From: an uncultured Oscillospiraceae bacterium
GTDB taxonomy: Bacteria; Bacillota_A; Clostridia; Oscillospirales; Oscillospiraceae
Assembly (NCBI GenBank): GCA_947631215.1
Contig: CANRKN010000062.1
Span: forward strand, 1-11,872
Reading direction: 5' to 3'
Length of the DNA: 11,872 nucleotides
Shown here: piece after piece, positions 1 through 8,152 of the stretch
Layout of the letters: each line of letters starts with the position of its first letter
Position numbering within the stretch: position 1 is the stretch's first letter
Position numbers and translations under genes: made by a program
The notes under the pieces: model-generated
Seen by the model: the letters and a program-made list of their open reading frames with translations, nothing else
Databases searched by the model: none
Told to the model about the DNA's origin: nothing

Positions 1-1
1 C

Positions 2-1153
<1,152 letters not shown>

Positions 1154-1170
1154 GGTAAGACAACAAAATA

Positions 1171-1197
1171 CCCGCCGGAGGCGTCGCCTCCGGCGGG
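1171..1197. terminator. Bidirectional terminator between ABC ATPase and symporter
   Basis: A perfect 12-bp GC-rich stem (1171-1182 with 1186-1197) with a 3-nt loop lies between two convergent genes. On the plus strand it is followed by TTCATTCTATT, a poor U-tract. On the minus strand it is followed by TATTTTGTT, a better one. It probably ends both the ABC ATPase and the symporter transcripts. Confidence 0.85.
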
Positions 1198-1214
1198 TTC
1201 ATTCTATTCAGGGC

Positions 1215-2609
1215 TTATTCCAATTTGCCGCCCTTGAAATACTCCTTTGTCAGCTTGAACACCGTGCCGGACAGCAGGGCCACGGCGATGAGGTTGGGGA
1301 TGACCATAAGGCCGTTGAAGGTGTCGGAGATGTCCCAGAGAAGCCCCAGGTCCACCGTGGCGCCCAGGATGGCCACCAGGGCGTAGACCACCATGAAGGG
1401 GCGGATGACCTTGGTGCCGAAGAGGTATTCCATGAACCGGGCGCCGTAGAGGCCCCAGCTGATGATGGTGGAGAAGGCGAAGCAGATAAGGGCGATGGCG
1501 GTGTAGGCGGTGATCCAGCTTCCATAGCAGGCGGAGAAGCCGCCGATGGTGAGCTCCGCGCCGGCGCTCCCGCCGTAGGGGACGGTCACGCCGCTCAGGA
1601 GGATGACCAGGGCGGTGAGGGTGCAGATGACGATGGTGTCGGCGAAGACCTCGAAGATGCCAAAGAGCCCCTGCCGCACGGGGGAGGCGGTGTCCGCCGT
1701 GGCGTGGGCGATGGTGCCGGTGCCCAGGCCCGCCTCGTTGGAGAAGATGCCCCGGGACACGCCCCGGCGCATGGCGATGAAGAAGCTGCCCACCACCCCG
1801 CCGGTGAAAGCCCGGGGCTGGAAGGCGCCGGCGAAGATGGAGGCGAACACCGCCGGGACCTGTTTGATGCGGAAGCAGACCACGCCCACGGAGAGGATGA
1901 TGTAGAGAAGCGCCATGAAGGGGACCAGCTTTTCCGTGAACCGGCCGATGCGCCGGATGCCGCCTAAGAGCACCAGGGCCACGCACACCGCGATGACGAC
2001 GCCGAAGACGAGGTCATACTTGTGCATGTCGTCGGGGAAGATGAGGTAAAGGTCCACCAGCGCCGTGTCGATGGCGGTGACGATGGCGTTCACCTGGGTG
2101 GCGTTGCCGGTGCCGAACACGGCGAAGGCGCCGAACAGGGCGTACAGCACCGCGAGGAACCGCCACTTGCGCCCCAGGCCGTTTTTGATGTAGTACATGG
2201 GCCCGCCCACCCAGTCGCCGTCGGCGTTGCGCTCCCGGTAATGGACCGCCAGCACCACCTCGGAAAACTTTGTGCACATGCCCAAAAGGGCGCTCATCCA
2301 CATCCAGAACACCGCCCCCGGCCCGCCCAGGGCGATGGCCCCGGCCACGCCGGCGATATTGCCGGTGCCCACCGTGCCCGCGAGGGCCGTGCACACCGCC
2401 TGGAAGGGGGTCATGGACCCGTCGGCGGCCTCCGTCCTTTCAAAGAGCCGGCCCAGGGTGTGGCGGATGGCATAGCCAAAATGGCGCAGCTGCACGAAGC
2501 CCGTGCCGAAGCTGAGCCAGACGCCCACCCCCATGATGCATATCATGGCGGGCACGCCCCATATGAAGCCGTTGACGGCGGAATTGATCCTCTCGATCCA
2601 GTACAGCAT
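1215..2609 (-). CDS. alsT: Sodium:alanine/glycine symporter (AGCS family, AlsT-like)
   Basis: This is a secondary transporter of the alanine/glycine:cation symporter family that takes up alanine or glycine with sodium across the cytoplasmic membrane. The 464-residue length is normal for the family. Family signatures are visible: GTVGTGNIAGVA (residues 79-89), ALGGPGAVFWMW (93-104), GGPMYYI (135-141) and SNEAGLGTG (290-298), within a strongly hydrophobic protein of roughly 10-12 membrane segments. Three in-frame ATGs occur (2675, 2615, 2609). I chose 2609 because AGAGG sits 7 nt upstream of it, whereas 2615 is too close to that site and 2675 lies upstream of the likely transcription start. It converges on the ABC ATPase and diverges from the two-component genes. 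The alanine dehydrogenase gene 3 kb away suggests alanine as the substrate. Family certain, exact amino acid inferred. Confidence 0.94.
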   Translation of the reverse strand: MLYWIERINSAVNGFIWGVPAMICIMGVGVWLSFGTGFVQLRHFGYAIRHTLGRLFERTEAADGSMTPFQAVCTALAGTVGTGNIAGVAGAIALGGPGAVFWMWMSALLGMCTKFSEVVLAVHYRERNADGDWVGGPMYYIKNGLGRKWRFLAVLYALFGAFAVFGTGNATQVNAIVTAIDTALVDLYLIFPDDMHKYDLVFGVVIAVCVALVLLGGIRRIGRFTEKLVPFMALLYIILSVGVVCFRIKQVPAVFASIFAGAFQPRAFTGGVVGSFFIAMRRGVSRGIFSNEAGLGTGTIAHATADTASPVRQGLFGIFEVFADTIVICTLTALVILLSGVTVPYGGSAGAELTIGGFSACYGSWITAYTAIALICFAFSTIISWGLYGARFMEYLFGTKVIRPFMVVYALVAILGATVDLGLLWDISDTFNGLMVIPNLIAVALLSGTVFKLTKEYFKGGKLE

Positions 2610-2655
2610 ACGCATACCTCTGTGTGGGCTTTGGAAACTATATGCGGCCCGGCAG

Positions 2656-2681
2656 GTATTAATACGATTGAACAAATCAAT
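2656..2681. promoter_or_regulatory. Two adjacent dyads at the symporter transcription start (possible operator)
   Basis: Two symmetric elements lie side by side. ATTGA-N5-TCAAT (2667-2681) overlaps the end of the -10 box and the predicted start of transcription. GTATTAATAC (2656-2665) is a perfect 10-bp palindrome just downstream in the leader. This position suits a repressor site. The regulator is unknown and no match to a named operator is claimed. Confidence 0.4.
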
Positions 2682-2708
2682 TATACAATATTATGTCCTT
2701 TCGCGCAA
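2680..2708 (-). promoter_or_regulatory. Sigma-A-type promoter of the symporter gene
   Basis: Reading the minus strand, TTGCGC (2708-2703), a 17-nt spacer and a perfect TATAAT (2685-2680) form a good promoter. The start of transcription would be near 2673, giving a leader of about 64 nt before the ATG at 2609. The -35 box matches the consensus at only three positions, so an activator or strong -10 dependence is possible. Confidence 0.72.
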
Positions 2709-2726
2709 GAGATGTTCGGCCCGGAT

Positions 2727-2744
2727 ATTTTACGTGGATTTTAC
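2727..2744 (+). promoter_or_regulatory. 11-bp-period direct repeat upstream of the two-component operon (Pho-box-like)
   Basis: The heptamer ATTTTAC occurs twice, at 2727-2733 and 2738-2744, one helical turn apart. OmpR/PhoB-family regulators bind direct repeats with this spacing, and the Bacillus PhoP box is built from TT(A/C/T)A(C/T)A hexamers separated by about 5 bp. TTTACA with TTTACG fits that pattern in 11 of 12 positions. It lies just upstream of the likely promoter of the adjacent response regulator, so autoregulation is the simplest reading (inference). Confidence 0.45.
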
Positions 2745-2754
2745 ATGCGGGGGA

Positions 2755-2783
2755 TGGCGCGGCGGCCCTTCCTGCGGTATGAT
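2755..2783 (+). promoter_or_regulatory. Weak candidate promoter of the two-component operon
   Basis: TATGAT (2778-2783) is a plausible -10 box 35 nt before the response-regulator ATG. The position for a -35 box, 17 nt upstream (2755-2760), reads TGGCGC, a poor match. A weak -35 directly downstream of a direct repeat is typical of activator-dependent promoters. The similar TATAAC at 2796-2801 is too close to the ribosome binding site. Confidence 0.3.
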
Positions 2784-2817
2784 GGCGGCAGAGGATATAA
2801 CGATGGGAGGGAAGCGC

Positions 2818-3498
2818 ATGAGCCTTATCTATTGCCTGGAGGACGACGAGGCCGTCCGGGGCCTTATCCTCTACACCCTGAACGGCGCGGGCTTTGAGGG
2901 CCGGGGCTTCGCCGAGGCCGGTCCGTTCTGGGCCGCCATGGCGGAGCGGACGCCCCGGCTCATACTGCTGGACATCATGCTCCCCGGGGAGGACGGGATG
3001 CAGGTGCTGGCAAAGCTGCGCCGAAACCCCGCCTGGGCGCCCATCCCCGTCATCATGACCACCGCCAAGGGCACGGAGTACGACAAGGTGGCGGGCCTGG
3101 ACCTGGGGGCGGACGACTATCTCGTGAAGCCCTTCGGTATGATGGAGATGCTCTCCCGCATTCGGGCGGTCCTCCGCCGGGCGTCGGACCCGGGGAAGAC
3201 GGGTGTTCTGCAGATAGGGCCTCTTGTGCTCAACGACCGGGAGCACACCGTCACCGTGGACGGGGCGCGGGTGGCGCTGACCTTGAAGGAATATGACCTT
3301 CTGCGCCTTCTCATGGCGGAGCCGGGGCGGGTATTTGGCCGGGACGCCCTGCTGCGGGATGTTTGGGACATGGACTATGCCGGGGAGACCAGGACCGTGG
3401 ACGCCCATGTCCGCTCCCTGCGGGCCAAGCTGGGCCCCGCCGGGGAGTATATCGGCACGGTCCGGGGCGTGGGCTACCGGCTGGAGGAAAAGCCATGA
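2818..3498 (+). CDS. OmpR/PhoB-family response regulator
   Basis: This is a DNA-binding response regulator of 226 residues, the usual size. The N-terminal receiver domain (about 1-120) has the acidic pocket ED D (E8, D9, D10), phospho-acceptor D52 in LLDIMLP, the switch Thr in MTTAKG (81-82) and Lys104 in LVKPF. A C-terminal winged-helix domain (about 130-224) ends with the family phrase [10 protein letters not shown]. The ATG at 2818 follows GGGAGG with a 7-nt gap; the open frame reaches further upstream but without a fitting ribosome binding site. Its last codons overlap the histidine kinase start (ATGA), so the two are translationally coupled. It resembles PhoB/PhoP regulators, but no phosphate genes are nearby, so the regulon is unknown. 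Phosphorylated dimers probably bind direct repeats such as the one at 2727-2744. Confidence 0.95.
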   Translation: MSLIYCLEDDEAVRGLILYTLNGAGFEGRGFAEAGPFWAAMAERTPRLILLDIMLPGEDGMQVLAKLRRNPAWAPIPVIMTTAKGTEYDKVAGLDLGADDYLVKPFGMMEMLSRIRAVLRRASDPGKTGVLQIGPLVLNDREHTVTVDGARVALTLKEYDLLRLLMAEPGRVFGRDALLRDVWDMDYAGETRTVDAHVRSLRAKLGPAGEYIGTVRGVGYRLEEKP

Positions 3499-4847
3499 CG
3501 AAAAAGATATTCCATAGCCTGTGCTTCGTGGCTATCGCGGTGTTTCTGGCCTCGGTGGCGCTGATCATGGGGGTGCTGTACGGCTACTTCTCCCGTATCC
3601 AGCAGACCCAGCTTCGCATGCAGACCCAGCTGGCCGCCCAGGGGGTGGAGAAGAGCGGTCGGGACTATTTTTCCGGCCTGCCCGTCAAAGACTACCGCAT
3701 CACCTGGATCGGCGCGGACGGGAAGGTCTTATACGACACCGCCGTGGACGCCGCCGCTATGACGGACCACCAGGAGCGGGCGGAGGTGCGCCAGGCTCTG
3801 GAGGGCGGCTTTGGCCAGGACCAGCGCCTCAGCGCCACCCTGACGGAGCGGATGCTTTATGCCGCCCAGCGGCTTTCTGACGGCACGGTGCTGCGTCTGG
3901 CCATCGCGCAAAGCTCCATCCTCACCATGCTCCTGGGAGTGGGCCAGGGGGTGGCGGCGGTGATACTCCTGGCGCTGGCGCTGTCCGTATTTCTGGCCCG
4001 GCGGCTCTCCCAAAAAATCGTGGCGCCCCTCAATGAGGTGGACCTGGACCGGCCCATGGAAAACCCGGGCTATGAGGAGCTGACGCCCCTGCTCCGGCGG
4101 CTGGACGCCCAGCAGCGGCAGCTCAAAATACAGAGCGCCCAATTGGAGCTGGACGCGGCGGAGCGGGCGGAGGCGGAGGCCATGCGCCGGCAGTTCACCG
4201 CCAACGTCTCCCACGAGCTGAAGACCCCCCTGCACGTCATCTCCGGCTATGCCGAGCTCATGCAAAACGGCATGGTGAAGCCGGAGGACGTGGGGCCCTT
4301 CGCCGGGAAGATATACGACGAGGCCCAGCTCATGGGCAAGCTGGTGGAGGACGTGATCAGCCTGTCCCACCTGGACGAGGGGGCGGGGGACATGCCCTTT
4401 GAGCCGGTGGACCTGGCGGCCATAGCCGCCTCCGCCGTGGAGAGCCTGCGCACCGAGGCGGAGCGGGCGGGAGTGGAGCTCACCTTTACCGGCGCGGCGG
4501 CCTCCATGGAGGGAATCCCCGCGCTTTTGTATTCTATCGTGTTCAACCTGTGCGAGAATGGGATAAAGTACAATCATCCCGGCGGCCATGTGGCCGTGTC
4601 GGTGGAAAAGACGCCCGCCGGTGCGGTGCTCACGGTCCGGGACGACGGCGCCGGCATCCCCCCGGAGCAGCAGGAGCACGTGTTCGAGCGGTTCTACCGG
4701 GGGGAGCAGAGCCGGTCCAAAGACGTACCCGGCACGGGGCTGGGCCTGTCCATCGTCAAGCACGCGGCGGCGGTCCATGGAGGCAAAATAGACCTCAAGA
4801 GCGCCCCGGGCCAGGGCACGGAGATAACGGTCACGTTCCCCGGGTGA
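3495..4847 (+). CDS. Sensor histidine kinase (PhoR-like, membrane-bound)
   Basis: This is the cognate kinase of the preceding response regulator, 450 residues. One membrane helix (about 6-30) and a second (about 143-167) enclose an extracytoplasmic sensor region of about 110 residues containing [16 protein letters not shown], a PAS/Cache-like phrase common in clostridial PhoR-type kinases. A canonical HAMP domain is not obvious; a charged linker (about 168-230) leads to the dimerisation domain with phospho-acceptor His240 in [10 protein letters not shown]. The ATP-binding domain shows the N box (NLCENGIKY, Asn355), G1 box (DDGAGIP, from Asp383) and G2 box (GTGLGLS, 413-419), so the enzyme looks intact. 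The ATG at 3495 overlaps the regulator's stop and has GGAGGA 6 nt upstream. The sensed signal is unknown; neighbouring alanine genes only hint at a nutrient signal. Confidence 0.94.
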   Translation: MTKKIFHSLCFVAIAVFLASVALIMGVLYGYFSRIQQTQLRMQTQLAAQGVEKSGRDYFSGLPVKDYRITWIGADGKVLYDTAVDAAAMTDHQERAEVRQALEGGFGQDQRLSATLTERMLYAAQRLSDGTVLRLAIAQSSILTMLLGVGQGVAAVILLALALSVFLARRLSQKIVAPLNEVDLDRPMENPGYEELTPLLRRLDAQQRQLKIQSAQLELDAAERAEAEAMRRQFTANVSHELKTPLHVISGYAELMQNGMVKPEDVGPFAGKIYDEAQLMGKLVEDVISLSHLDEGAGDMPFEPVDLAAIAASAVESLRTEAERAGVELTFTGAAASMEGIPALLYSIVFNLCENGIKYNHPGGHVAVSVEKTPAGAVLTVRDDGAGIPPEQQEHVFERFYRGEQSRSKDVPGTGLGLSIVKHAAAVHGGKIDLKSAPGQGTEITVTFPG

Positions 4848-4864
4848 CGGGCCGGGATTTCATC

Positions 4865-4893
4865 TTTACAAACGGATAAGGCCATGGTATACT
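4865..4893 (+). promoter_or_regulatory. Strong extended -10 promoter of alanine dehydrogenase
   Basis: TTTACA (4865-4870), a 17-nt spacer and TATACT (4888-4893) each match the sigma-A consensus at 5 of 6 positions, and TGG directly before the -10 gives the extended TGn element. Transcription would start near 4900, leaving a leader of about 93 nt. The dehydrogenase therefore need not depend on the upstream two-component transcript. Confidence 0.78.
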
Positions 4894-4908
4894 TTAGTAA
4901 AAGTACAC
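4887..4908. promoter_or_regulatory. 22-bp dyad over the -10 box of alanine dehydrogenase (possible operator)
   Basis: Left arm GTATACTTT (4887-4895) and right arm AAAGTACAC (4900-4908) pair at 8 of 9 positions around the 4-nt centre AGTA. The dyad covers the -10 box and the predicted start of transcription, where a bound dimer would block RNA polymerase. The regulator is unknown. A separate perfect palindrome, TTTTGCAAAA, lies in the leader at 4937-4946. Confidence 0.45.
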
Positions 4909-4992
4909 AAAATTATATCAAAAAGTCGACGAATGCTTTTGCAAAATGCAGACATCCTTGGACAAAAAACTACAAAACTGGAGGGTCTTATC

Positions 4993-6114
4993 ATGATCGT
5001 TGGACTGCCGAAGGAGATAAAAAACAACGAGTTTCGCGTGGGGCTGACCCCCGACGCCGTGGGGGAATATGTACACGCGGGCAACACCGTGTACGTGGAA
5101 AAGGGCGCGGGCCTGGGCGCCGGATTTGAGGACAGGGAATATGAGGCCGCGGGCGGGAAGCTGCTGGATAAGGCGGAGGACGTCTGGGCCAAGGCGGACA
5201 TGATCGTAAAGGTGAAGGAGCCTTTGGAGAGCGAGTACAAATACTTCCGGGAGGGGCTCATCATCTACACCTACTTCCACCTGGCCGCGGACAAGGCCCT
5301 CACCGAGGCGCTCTTGAAGAGCGGCACCGCCGCCATGGCCTACGAGACCATCCTGGGCCCCGGCGGGAAAGGCCTGCCCTGCCTCTACTGCATGAGCGAG
5401 ATCGCCGGGCGCATGGCGGTGCTGGAGGGGGCCAAGTACCTGGAAAAGACCTACGGCGGCCGGGGCGTGATGCTGGGGGCCGTGCCGGGGTGCGACAAGG
5501 CGGACGTGGTCATCATCGGCGCCGGCAACGCGGGCATCAACGCCTGCCGCATGGCGGTGGGCCTGGGCGCCCGGGTCACGGTGCTGGACATCAACCACCA
5601 GCGCCTGGCCTATCTGGACGAGGTGTTCAGGACCCAGATCACGACCCTCTATTCCAGCCGGGCCAATCTTTTGAAGGCCCTGCAGAAGGCGGACTTGGTG
5701 ATAGGCTGCGTCATGCTGGCCCCCGGCCGGGAGTGCGAGAAGCTGGTGCACCGGGAAGACCTGAAGCTCATGAAAAAGGGCGCGGTGCTGGTGGACATCG
5801 TCATCGACCAGGGCGGCTGCTTTGAGACCAGCCGGCCCACCACCCACGCCGACCCCGTCTACGAGGTGGACGGCATCCTCCACTACTGCGTGGCCAACAT
5901 CCCCGGCAGCGTGCCCCGCACCTCCACCGAGGCGCTGGTGAACTCCACCCTGGCCCACGGGGTGCAGATCACGAAGCTGGGGTTGGAAAAGGCGTGCCTC
6001 GCCGACCCCTGCCTCATGAGCGGTCTCAACACCTACAAGGGCTGCCTCACCTTTAAGGCTGTGGCTGAGGCCCTGGACATCCCCTATACCGACCCGGCGG
6101 CGCTGATGAAGTAA
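4993..6114 (+). CDS. ald: Alanine dehydrogenase
   Basis: This cytoplasmic enzyme interconverts L-alanine and pyruvate plus ammonia with NAD(H). The 373-residue length matches the family. The N-terminal phrase GLPKEIKNNEFRVGLTP includes substrate-binding Arg15; Lys75 lies in VKVKEPL and catalytic His96 in YTYFHLA. A Rossmann nucleotide-binding segment follows (IIGAGNAGINA, from about 174) with acidic Asp199 at the end of the second strand (VLDIN), pointing to NAD. VDIVIDQGG (267-275) carries the conserved catalytic Asp. The ATG at 4993 is chosen because TGGAGG lies 8 nt upstream; the earlier in-frame ATG at 4933 has no good site. It has its own promoter, operator-like dyad and terminator. With the sodium:alanine symporter nearby it suggests use of external alanine for carbon, nitrogen or redox balance. 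Confidence 0.96.
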   Translation: MIVGLPKEIKNNEFRVGLTPDAVGEYVHAGNTVYVEKGAGLGAGFEDREYEAAGGKLLDKAEDVWAKADMIVKVKEPLESEYKYFREGLIIYTYFHLAADKALTEALLKSGTAAMAYETILGPGGKGLPCLYCMSEIAGRMAVLEGAKYLEKTYGGRGVMLGAVPGCDKADVVIIGAGNAGINACRMAVGLGARVTVLDINHQRLAYLDEVFRTQITTLYSSRANLLKALQKADLVIGCVMLAPGRECEKLVHREDLKLMKKGAVLVDIVIDQGGCFETSRPTTHADPVYEVDGILHYCVANIPGSVPRTSTEALVNSTLAHGVQITKLGLEKACLADPCLMSGLNTYKGCLTFKAVAEALDIPYTDPAALMK

Positions 6115-6127
6115 GCGATACAAAGCG

Positions 6128-6161
6128 GCGGGGAGGCACAGAAAGTGCCTCCCCGCTTTTT
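6128..6161 (+). terminator. Terminator of alanine dehydrogenase
   Basis: A perfect 12-bp stem (6128-6139 with 6145-6156) with loop AGAAA is followed directly by five T residues, 14 nt after the stop codon. This is a textbook rho-independent terminator and isolates the dehydrogenase from the small peptide gene downstream. Confidence 0.93.
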
Positions 6162-6176
6162 GGGCAAAAATAAGGG

Positions 6177-6205
6177 GTGACGGGCCCGCATGGGTGTGAT
6201 ATAAT
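6177..6205 (+). promoter_or_regulatory. Extended -10 promoter of the small cysteine peptide gene
   Basis: A perfect TATAAT (6200-6205) is preceded by TGA, giving the extended TGn element. GTGACG (6177-6182) sits 17 nt upstream and matches the -35 consensus at four positions. Transcription would start near 6212, leaving an A- and pyrimidine-rich leader of about 95 nt with a weak possible stem, CCCTTT (6246-6251) with AAAGGG (6270-6275). Confidence 0.7.
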
Positions 6206-6306
6206 ACCCTCACCAGAAAACACAAAAAAATTTCTCTCCCCTTAGCCCTTTTCCCCTGCCGGGCCGTATAAAGGGATAGATACAAAAACAAAAAAGGAGC
6301 ACGAAC

Positions 6307-6516
6307 ATGGCTGATAATAAGAAAAAGACCTATGAGGAGCTGGCCGACGAGGCGCTGGACGCCGTGTCCGGGGGCCTTTTCGGCGGGAACGATGAGAAAG
6401 TCCTCTGCGCCGGGGGCTGCGGCAAACTCATCGATCTGGTGAGCGCCAATGTCATCAATGGCAAATACTATTGCTCCACCTGCGCCAACAAGCCCCAGAC
6501 GATCGAGTTGATCTAG
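6307..6516 (+). CDS. Small peptide with double-glycine-type leader and four cysteines
   Basis: I do not recognise a named family for this 69-residue protein. AAGGAG lies 7 nt before the ATG, and the gene has its own promoter and terminator, so it is very likely expressed. The first 23 residues resemble a bacteriocin-type leader: if cleavage follows G22-G23, the hydrophobic positions -4 (V20), -7 (L17) and -12 (L12) fit, while the usual Glu is at -9 rather than -8. A second GG follows at 26-27. The remaining 46 residues hold Cys34, Cys38, Cys56 and Cys59 (C-x3-C-x17-C-x2-C), ending one segment with NGKYYCSTCA. Two readings compete: a secreted or modified peptide (bacteriocin or RiPP-like), or a small zinc-binding protein, since the CGK and GKYYC.TC phrases resemble zinc-ribbon/LIM-like knuckles. 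No peptidase-containing exporter, maturase or immunity gene is visible. Confidence 0.8.
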   Translation: MADNKKKTYEELADEALDAVSGGLFGGNDEKVLCAGGCGKLIDLVSANVINGKYYCSTCANKPQTIELI

Positions 6517-6542
6517 ATCACGAACTGACCGCTGGAAAAAGA

Positions 6543-6580
6543 AGCGGGGCGCGTGCTCATGGCACGCGCCCCGCTCTTTT
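6543..6580. terminator. Bidirectional terminator between peptide gene and cardiolipin synthase
   Basis: A perfect 14-bp stem (6543-6556 with 6562-6575) with loop TCATG is followed by CTTTTGTT on the plus strand. On the minus strand the stem is followed by TCTTTTTCC. It lies between convergent genes and can serve both. Confidence 0.9.
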
Positions 6581-6586
6581 GTTCGT

Positions 6587-8104
6587 TCAGCACAGGGGCG
6601 CGAAGATGCGAAGCACCCCGTCTATGAGCCAGTGCCAGAAGCCTTTATCGATGTTGTCCACGGTTCTCTCCCGGCACTTTTCCAGCGTGGCCAGATAGTC
6701 TGCCTTCAGGTCCTGCAAAAGAGAGGCCTTGTAGAACAGGGAGTTGTTCTCAAAGTGGAGAAACAGGCTCCGGTAGTCCAGGTTCACCGTGCCCACCGAG
6801 CACAGCTCGTCGTCCACGATGCTCGCCTTGGCGTGGACGAAGCCGGGGGTATATTCGTATATCTTCACCCCCGCCTCCAAAAGCACCGGATAGAAGCTCC
6901 GGCCCATGCGGTAGACCAGCTTCTTGTCCGGGATGCCGGGCATGATGATGCGCACGTCCACCCCCCGCTTTGCCGCCCGGACCAGGGCCCCCAGCAGGGC
7001 GTCCCCGGGCATGAGATAGGGGGTATAGAACCAGGCATAGCGCTTGGCCTGGCTCAGAAGGTCTATGAACAGCTCGTTGGATACGGCGTAGTTTTTGAGG
7101 GGCGAATCGTAGTAGCTCAGCACCAGGCCGTCGTGGGTGGCGCCCGGGCCGGGGACGGGGGGCGGGGCGAGGAAGTCGTCGGGAATAGGGTCGTCGTGGG
7201 CGAAGGCGTTCCAGAAGGCGGCGAACATGCGGGTATAATTGCCCACGGCCTCGCCGGTGAGCTTGAAGCCGATGTCCTTCCAGTGGCCGAAGCGCTCTAT
7301 ATGGTTGATGTACTCGTCCGCCAGATTCACGCCGCCGGAGAAGGCCACCTTCCCGTCGATGATGAGCATCTTCCGGTGGTCCCGGCAGTTGAGGGTGCCC
7401 TTGATGAACAGCAGGGGGTTGAAGGGGGCCACCCGTATGCCCTTCTTCGCGAGAGCGCCGGCATTCTTCCAGGAGTAGGTGCCGATGCTGCCCAGATCGT
7501 CGTAGAGGACCCGCACGTCCACGCCCTGGGCGGCCTTTTTGGCCATGATGTCCACCATGGAGTCCCACATGAGGCCGTCCTCCAGGATGAAGTACTCCAC
7601 GAAGATGAACTTCTCCGCCTTCTCCAGCTCCTCCAACATCACGGGGAACATATCGTCGCCGAGAGGGTAATACACGGCGGAGCGGTTCACATGCAGGGGA
7701 AAGCCCGTGGCGTTCTGTATGGTATGGAAGGTTTGGGCAGCCCGGGCGTCGTCCCCGGCCAGAGCCTCATAGAGGGGCGCGGTGTCGTCCGGCCAGGCCG
7801 GCAGGGGCTTGGCCTCCGCCAGCTTTTTCTGCAGGGGCTTGGTGGTGCGCTTGTTGCCGAAGAGGAGGTATAAGAGCGCCCCCGCCAGGGGAAAGGTCAG
7901 CACCAGCAGCAGCCATATGATCTTGTAGGTGCCTTCGTCCTGCTTGGTGATGATGTACAGCACCAGCAGAAAGGCCAAAATGGACAGCGCGAAGCTTATA
8001 ATGCCCGCCCAGGGCTTCAGCCAGGAAAACAGCACCGCCAGCCATACCGCCTGCAGCAGCACGGCGGGCAGGATGGTGAGCACGCGCCGGATGATCTTGT
8101 TCAT
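6587..8104 (-). CDS. cls: Cardiolipin synthase (phospholipase D superfamily)
   Basis: This membrane enzyme condenses two phosphatidylglycerols into cardiolipin and glycerol. At 505 residues it has normal family length. Hydrophobic segments occur at about 10-28, 32-53 and 61-83, followed by the phrase LLFGNK typical of Cls N-termini. Two HxKxxxxD catalytic motifs are intact: H243/K245/D250 (HRKMLIID) and H424/K426/D431 (HAKASIVD), with supporting phrases AFSGGVNLADEY and SVGTVNLDYRS. The ATG at 8104 follows GGAGG-rich sequence (GAGG 7 nt upstream); the frame is open further upstream but runs into the divergent gene. It is transcribed away from the DUF5655-type gene and shares the terminator at 6543-6580. 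A related PLD-type transferase role cannot be excluded, but cardiolipin synthesis is the standard assignment for this architecture. Confidence 0.94.
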   Translation of the reverse strand: MNKIIRRVLTILPAVLLQAVWLAVLFSWLKPWAGIISFALSILAFLLVLYIITKQDEGTYKIIWLLLVLTFPLAGALLYLLFGNKRTTKPLQKKLAEAKPLPAWPDDTAPLYEALAGDDARAAQTFHTIQNATGFPLHVNRSAVYYPLGDDMFPVMLEELEKAEKFIFVEYFILEDGLMWDSMVDIMAKKAAQGVDVRVLYDDLGSIGTYSWKNAGALAKKGIRVAPFNPLLFIKGTLNCRDHRKMLIIDGKVAFSGGVNLADEYINHIERFGHWKDIGFKLTGEAVGNYTRMFAAFWNAFAHDDPIPDDFLAPPPVPGPGATHDGLVLSYYDSPLKNYAVSNELFIDLLSQAKRYAWFYTPYLMPGDALLGALVRAAKRGVDVRIIMPGIPDKKLVYRMGRSFYPVLLEAGVKIYEYTPGFVHAKASIVDDELCSVGTVNLDYRSLFLHFENNSLFYKASLLQDLKADYLATLEKCRERTVDNIDKGFWHWLIDGVLRIFAPLC

Positions 8105-8123
8105 GGTATCGCCTCCTCCTTTC

Positions 8124-8152
8124 ATTCTACTCCCTTGTCCCGGATTTAACAA
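8124..8152 (-). promoter_or_regulatory. Candidate promoter of cardiolipin synthase
   Basis: On the minus strand, TTGTTA (8152-8147), a 17-nt spacer and TAGAAT (8129-8124) form a reasonable promoter. The predicted start near 8117 would give an unusually short leader of about 13 nt that begins at the Shine-Dalgarno sequence itself, which lowers confidence. Confidence 0.42.

Noticed and set aside
2610..2673. Glycine riboswitch in the symporter leader
   Set aside because: Some AGCS genes have one, but this leader is only about 64 nt and shows short palindromes rather than the expected aptamer structure.
3729..4778. 349-codon minus-strand frame opposite the histidine kinase
   Set aside because: The kinase has intact H, N, G1 and G2 boxes; the antisense product is low-complexity.
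4839..4863. Terminator after the histidine kinase
   Set aside because: Only a 5-bp stem (CCCGG with CCGGG) overlapping the stop codon and followed by ATTTCATCTTT. Too weak to call, so read-through into the dehydrogenase gene remains possible.
4918..6291. 457-codon minus-strand frame opposite alanine dehydrogenase
   Set aside because: It covers the promoter and terminator of the dehydrogenase gene and has low-complexity His/Gly/Ala/Val-rich sequence. The plus-strand gene has full family motifs.
6632..7873. 413-codon plus-strand frame inside cardiolipin synthase
   Set aside because: The minus-strand frame carries both HKD motifs and a good start; the plus-strand translation shows no family features.
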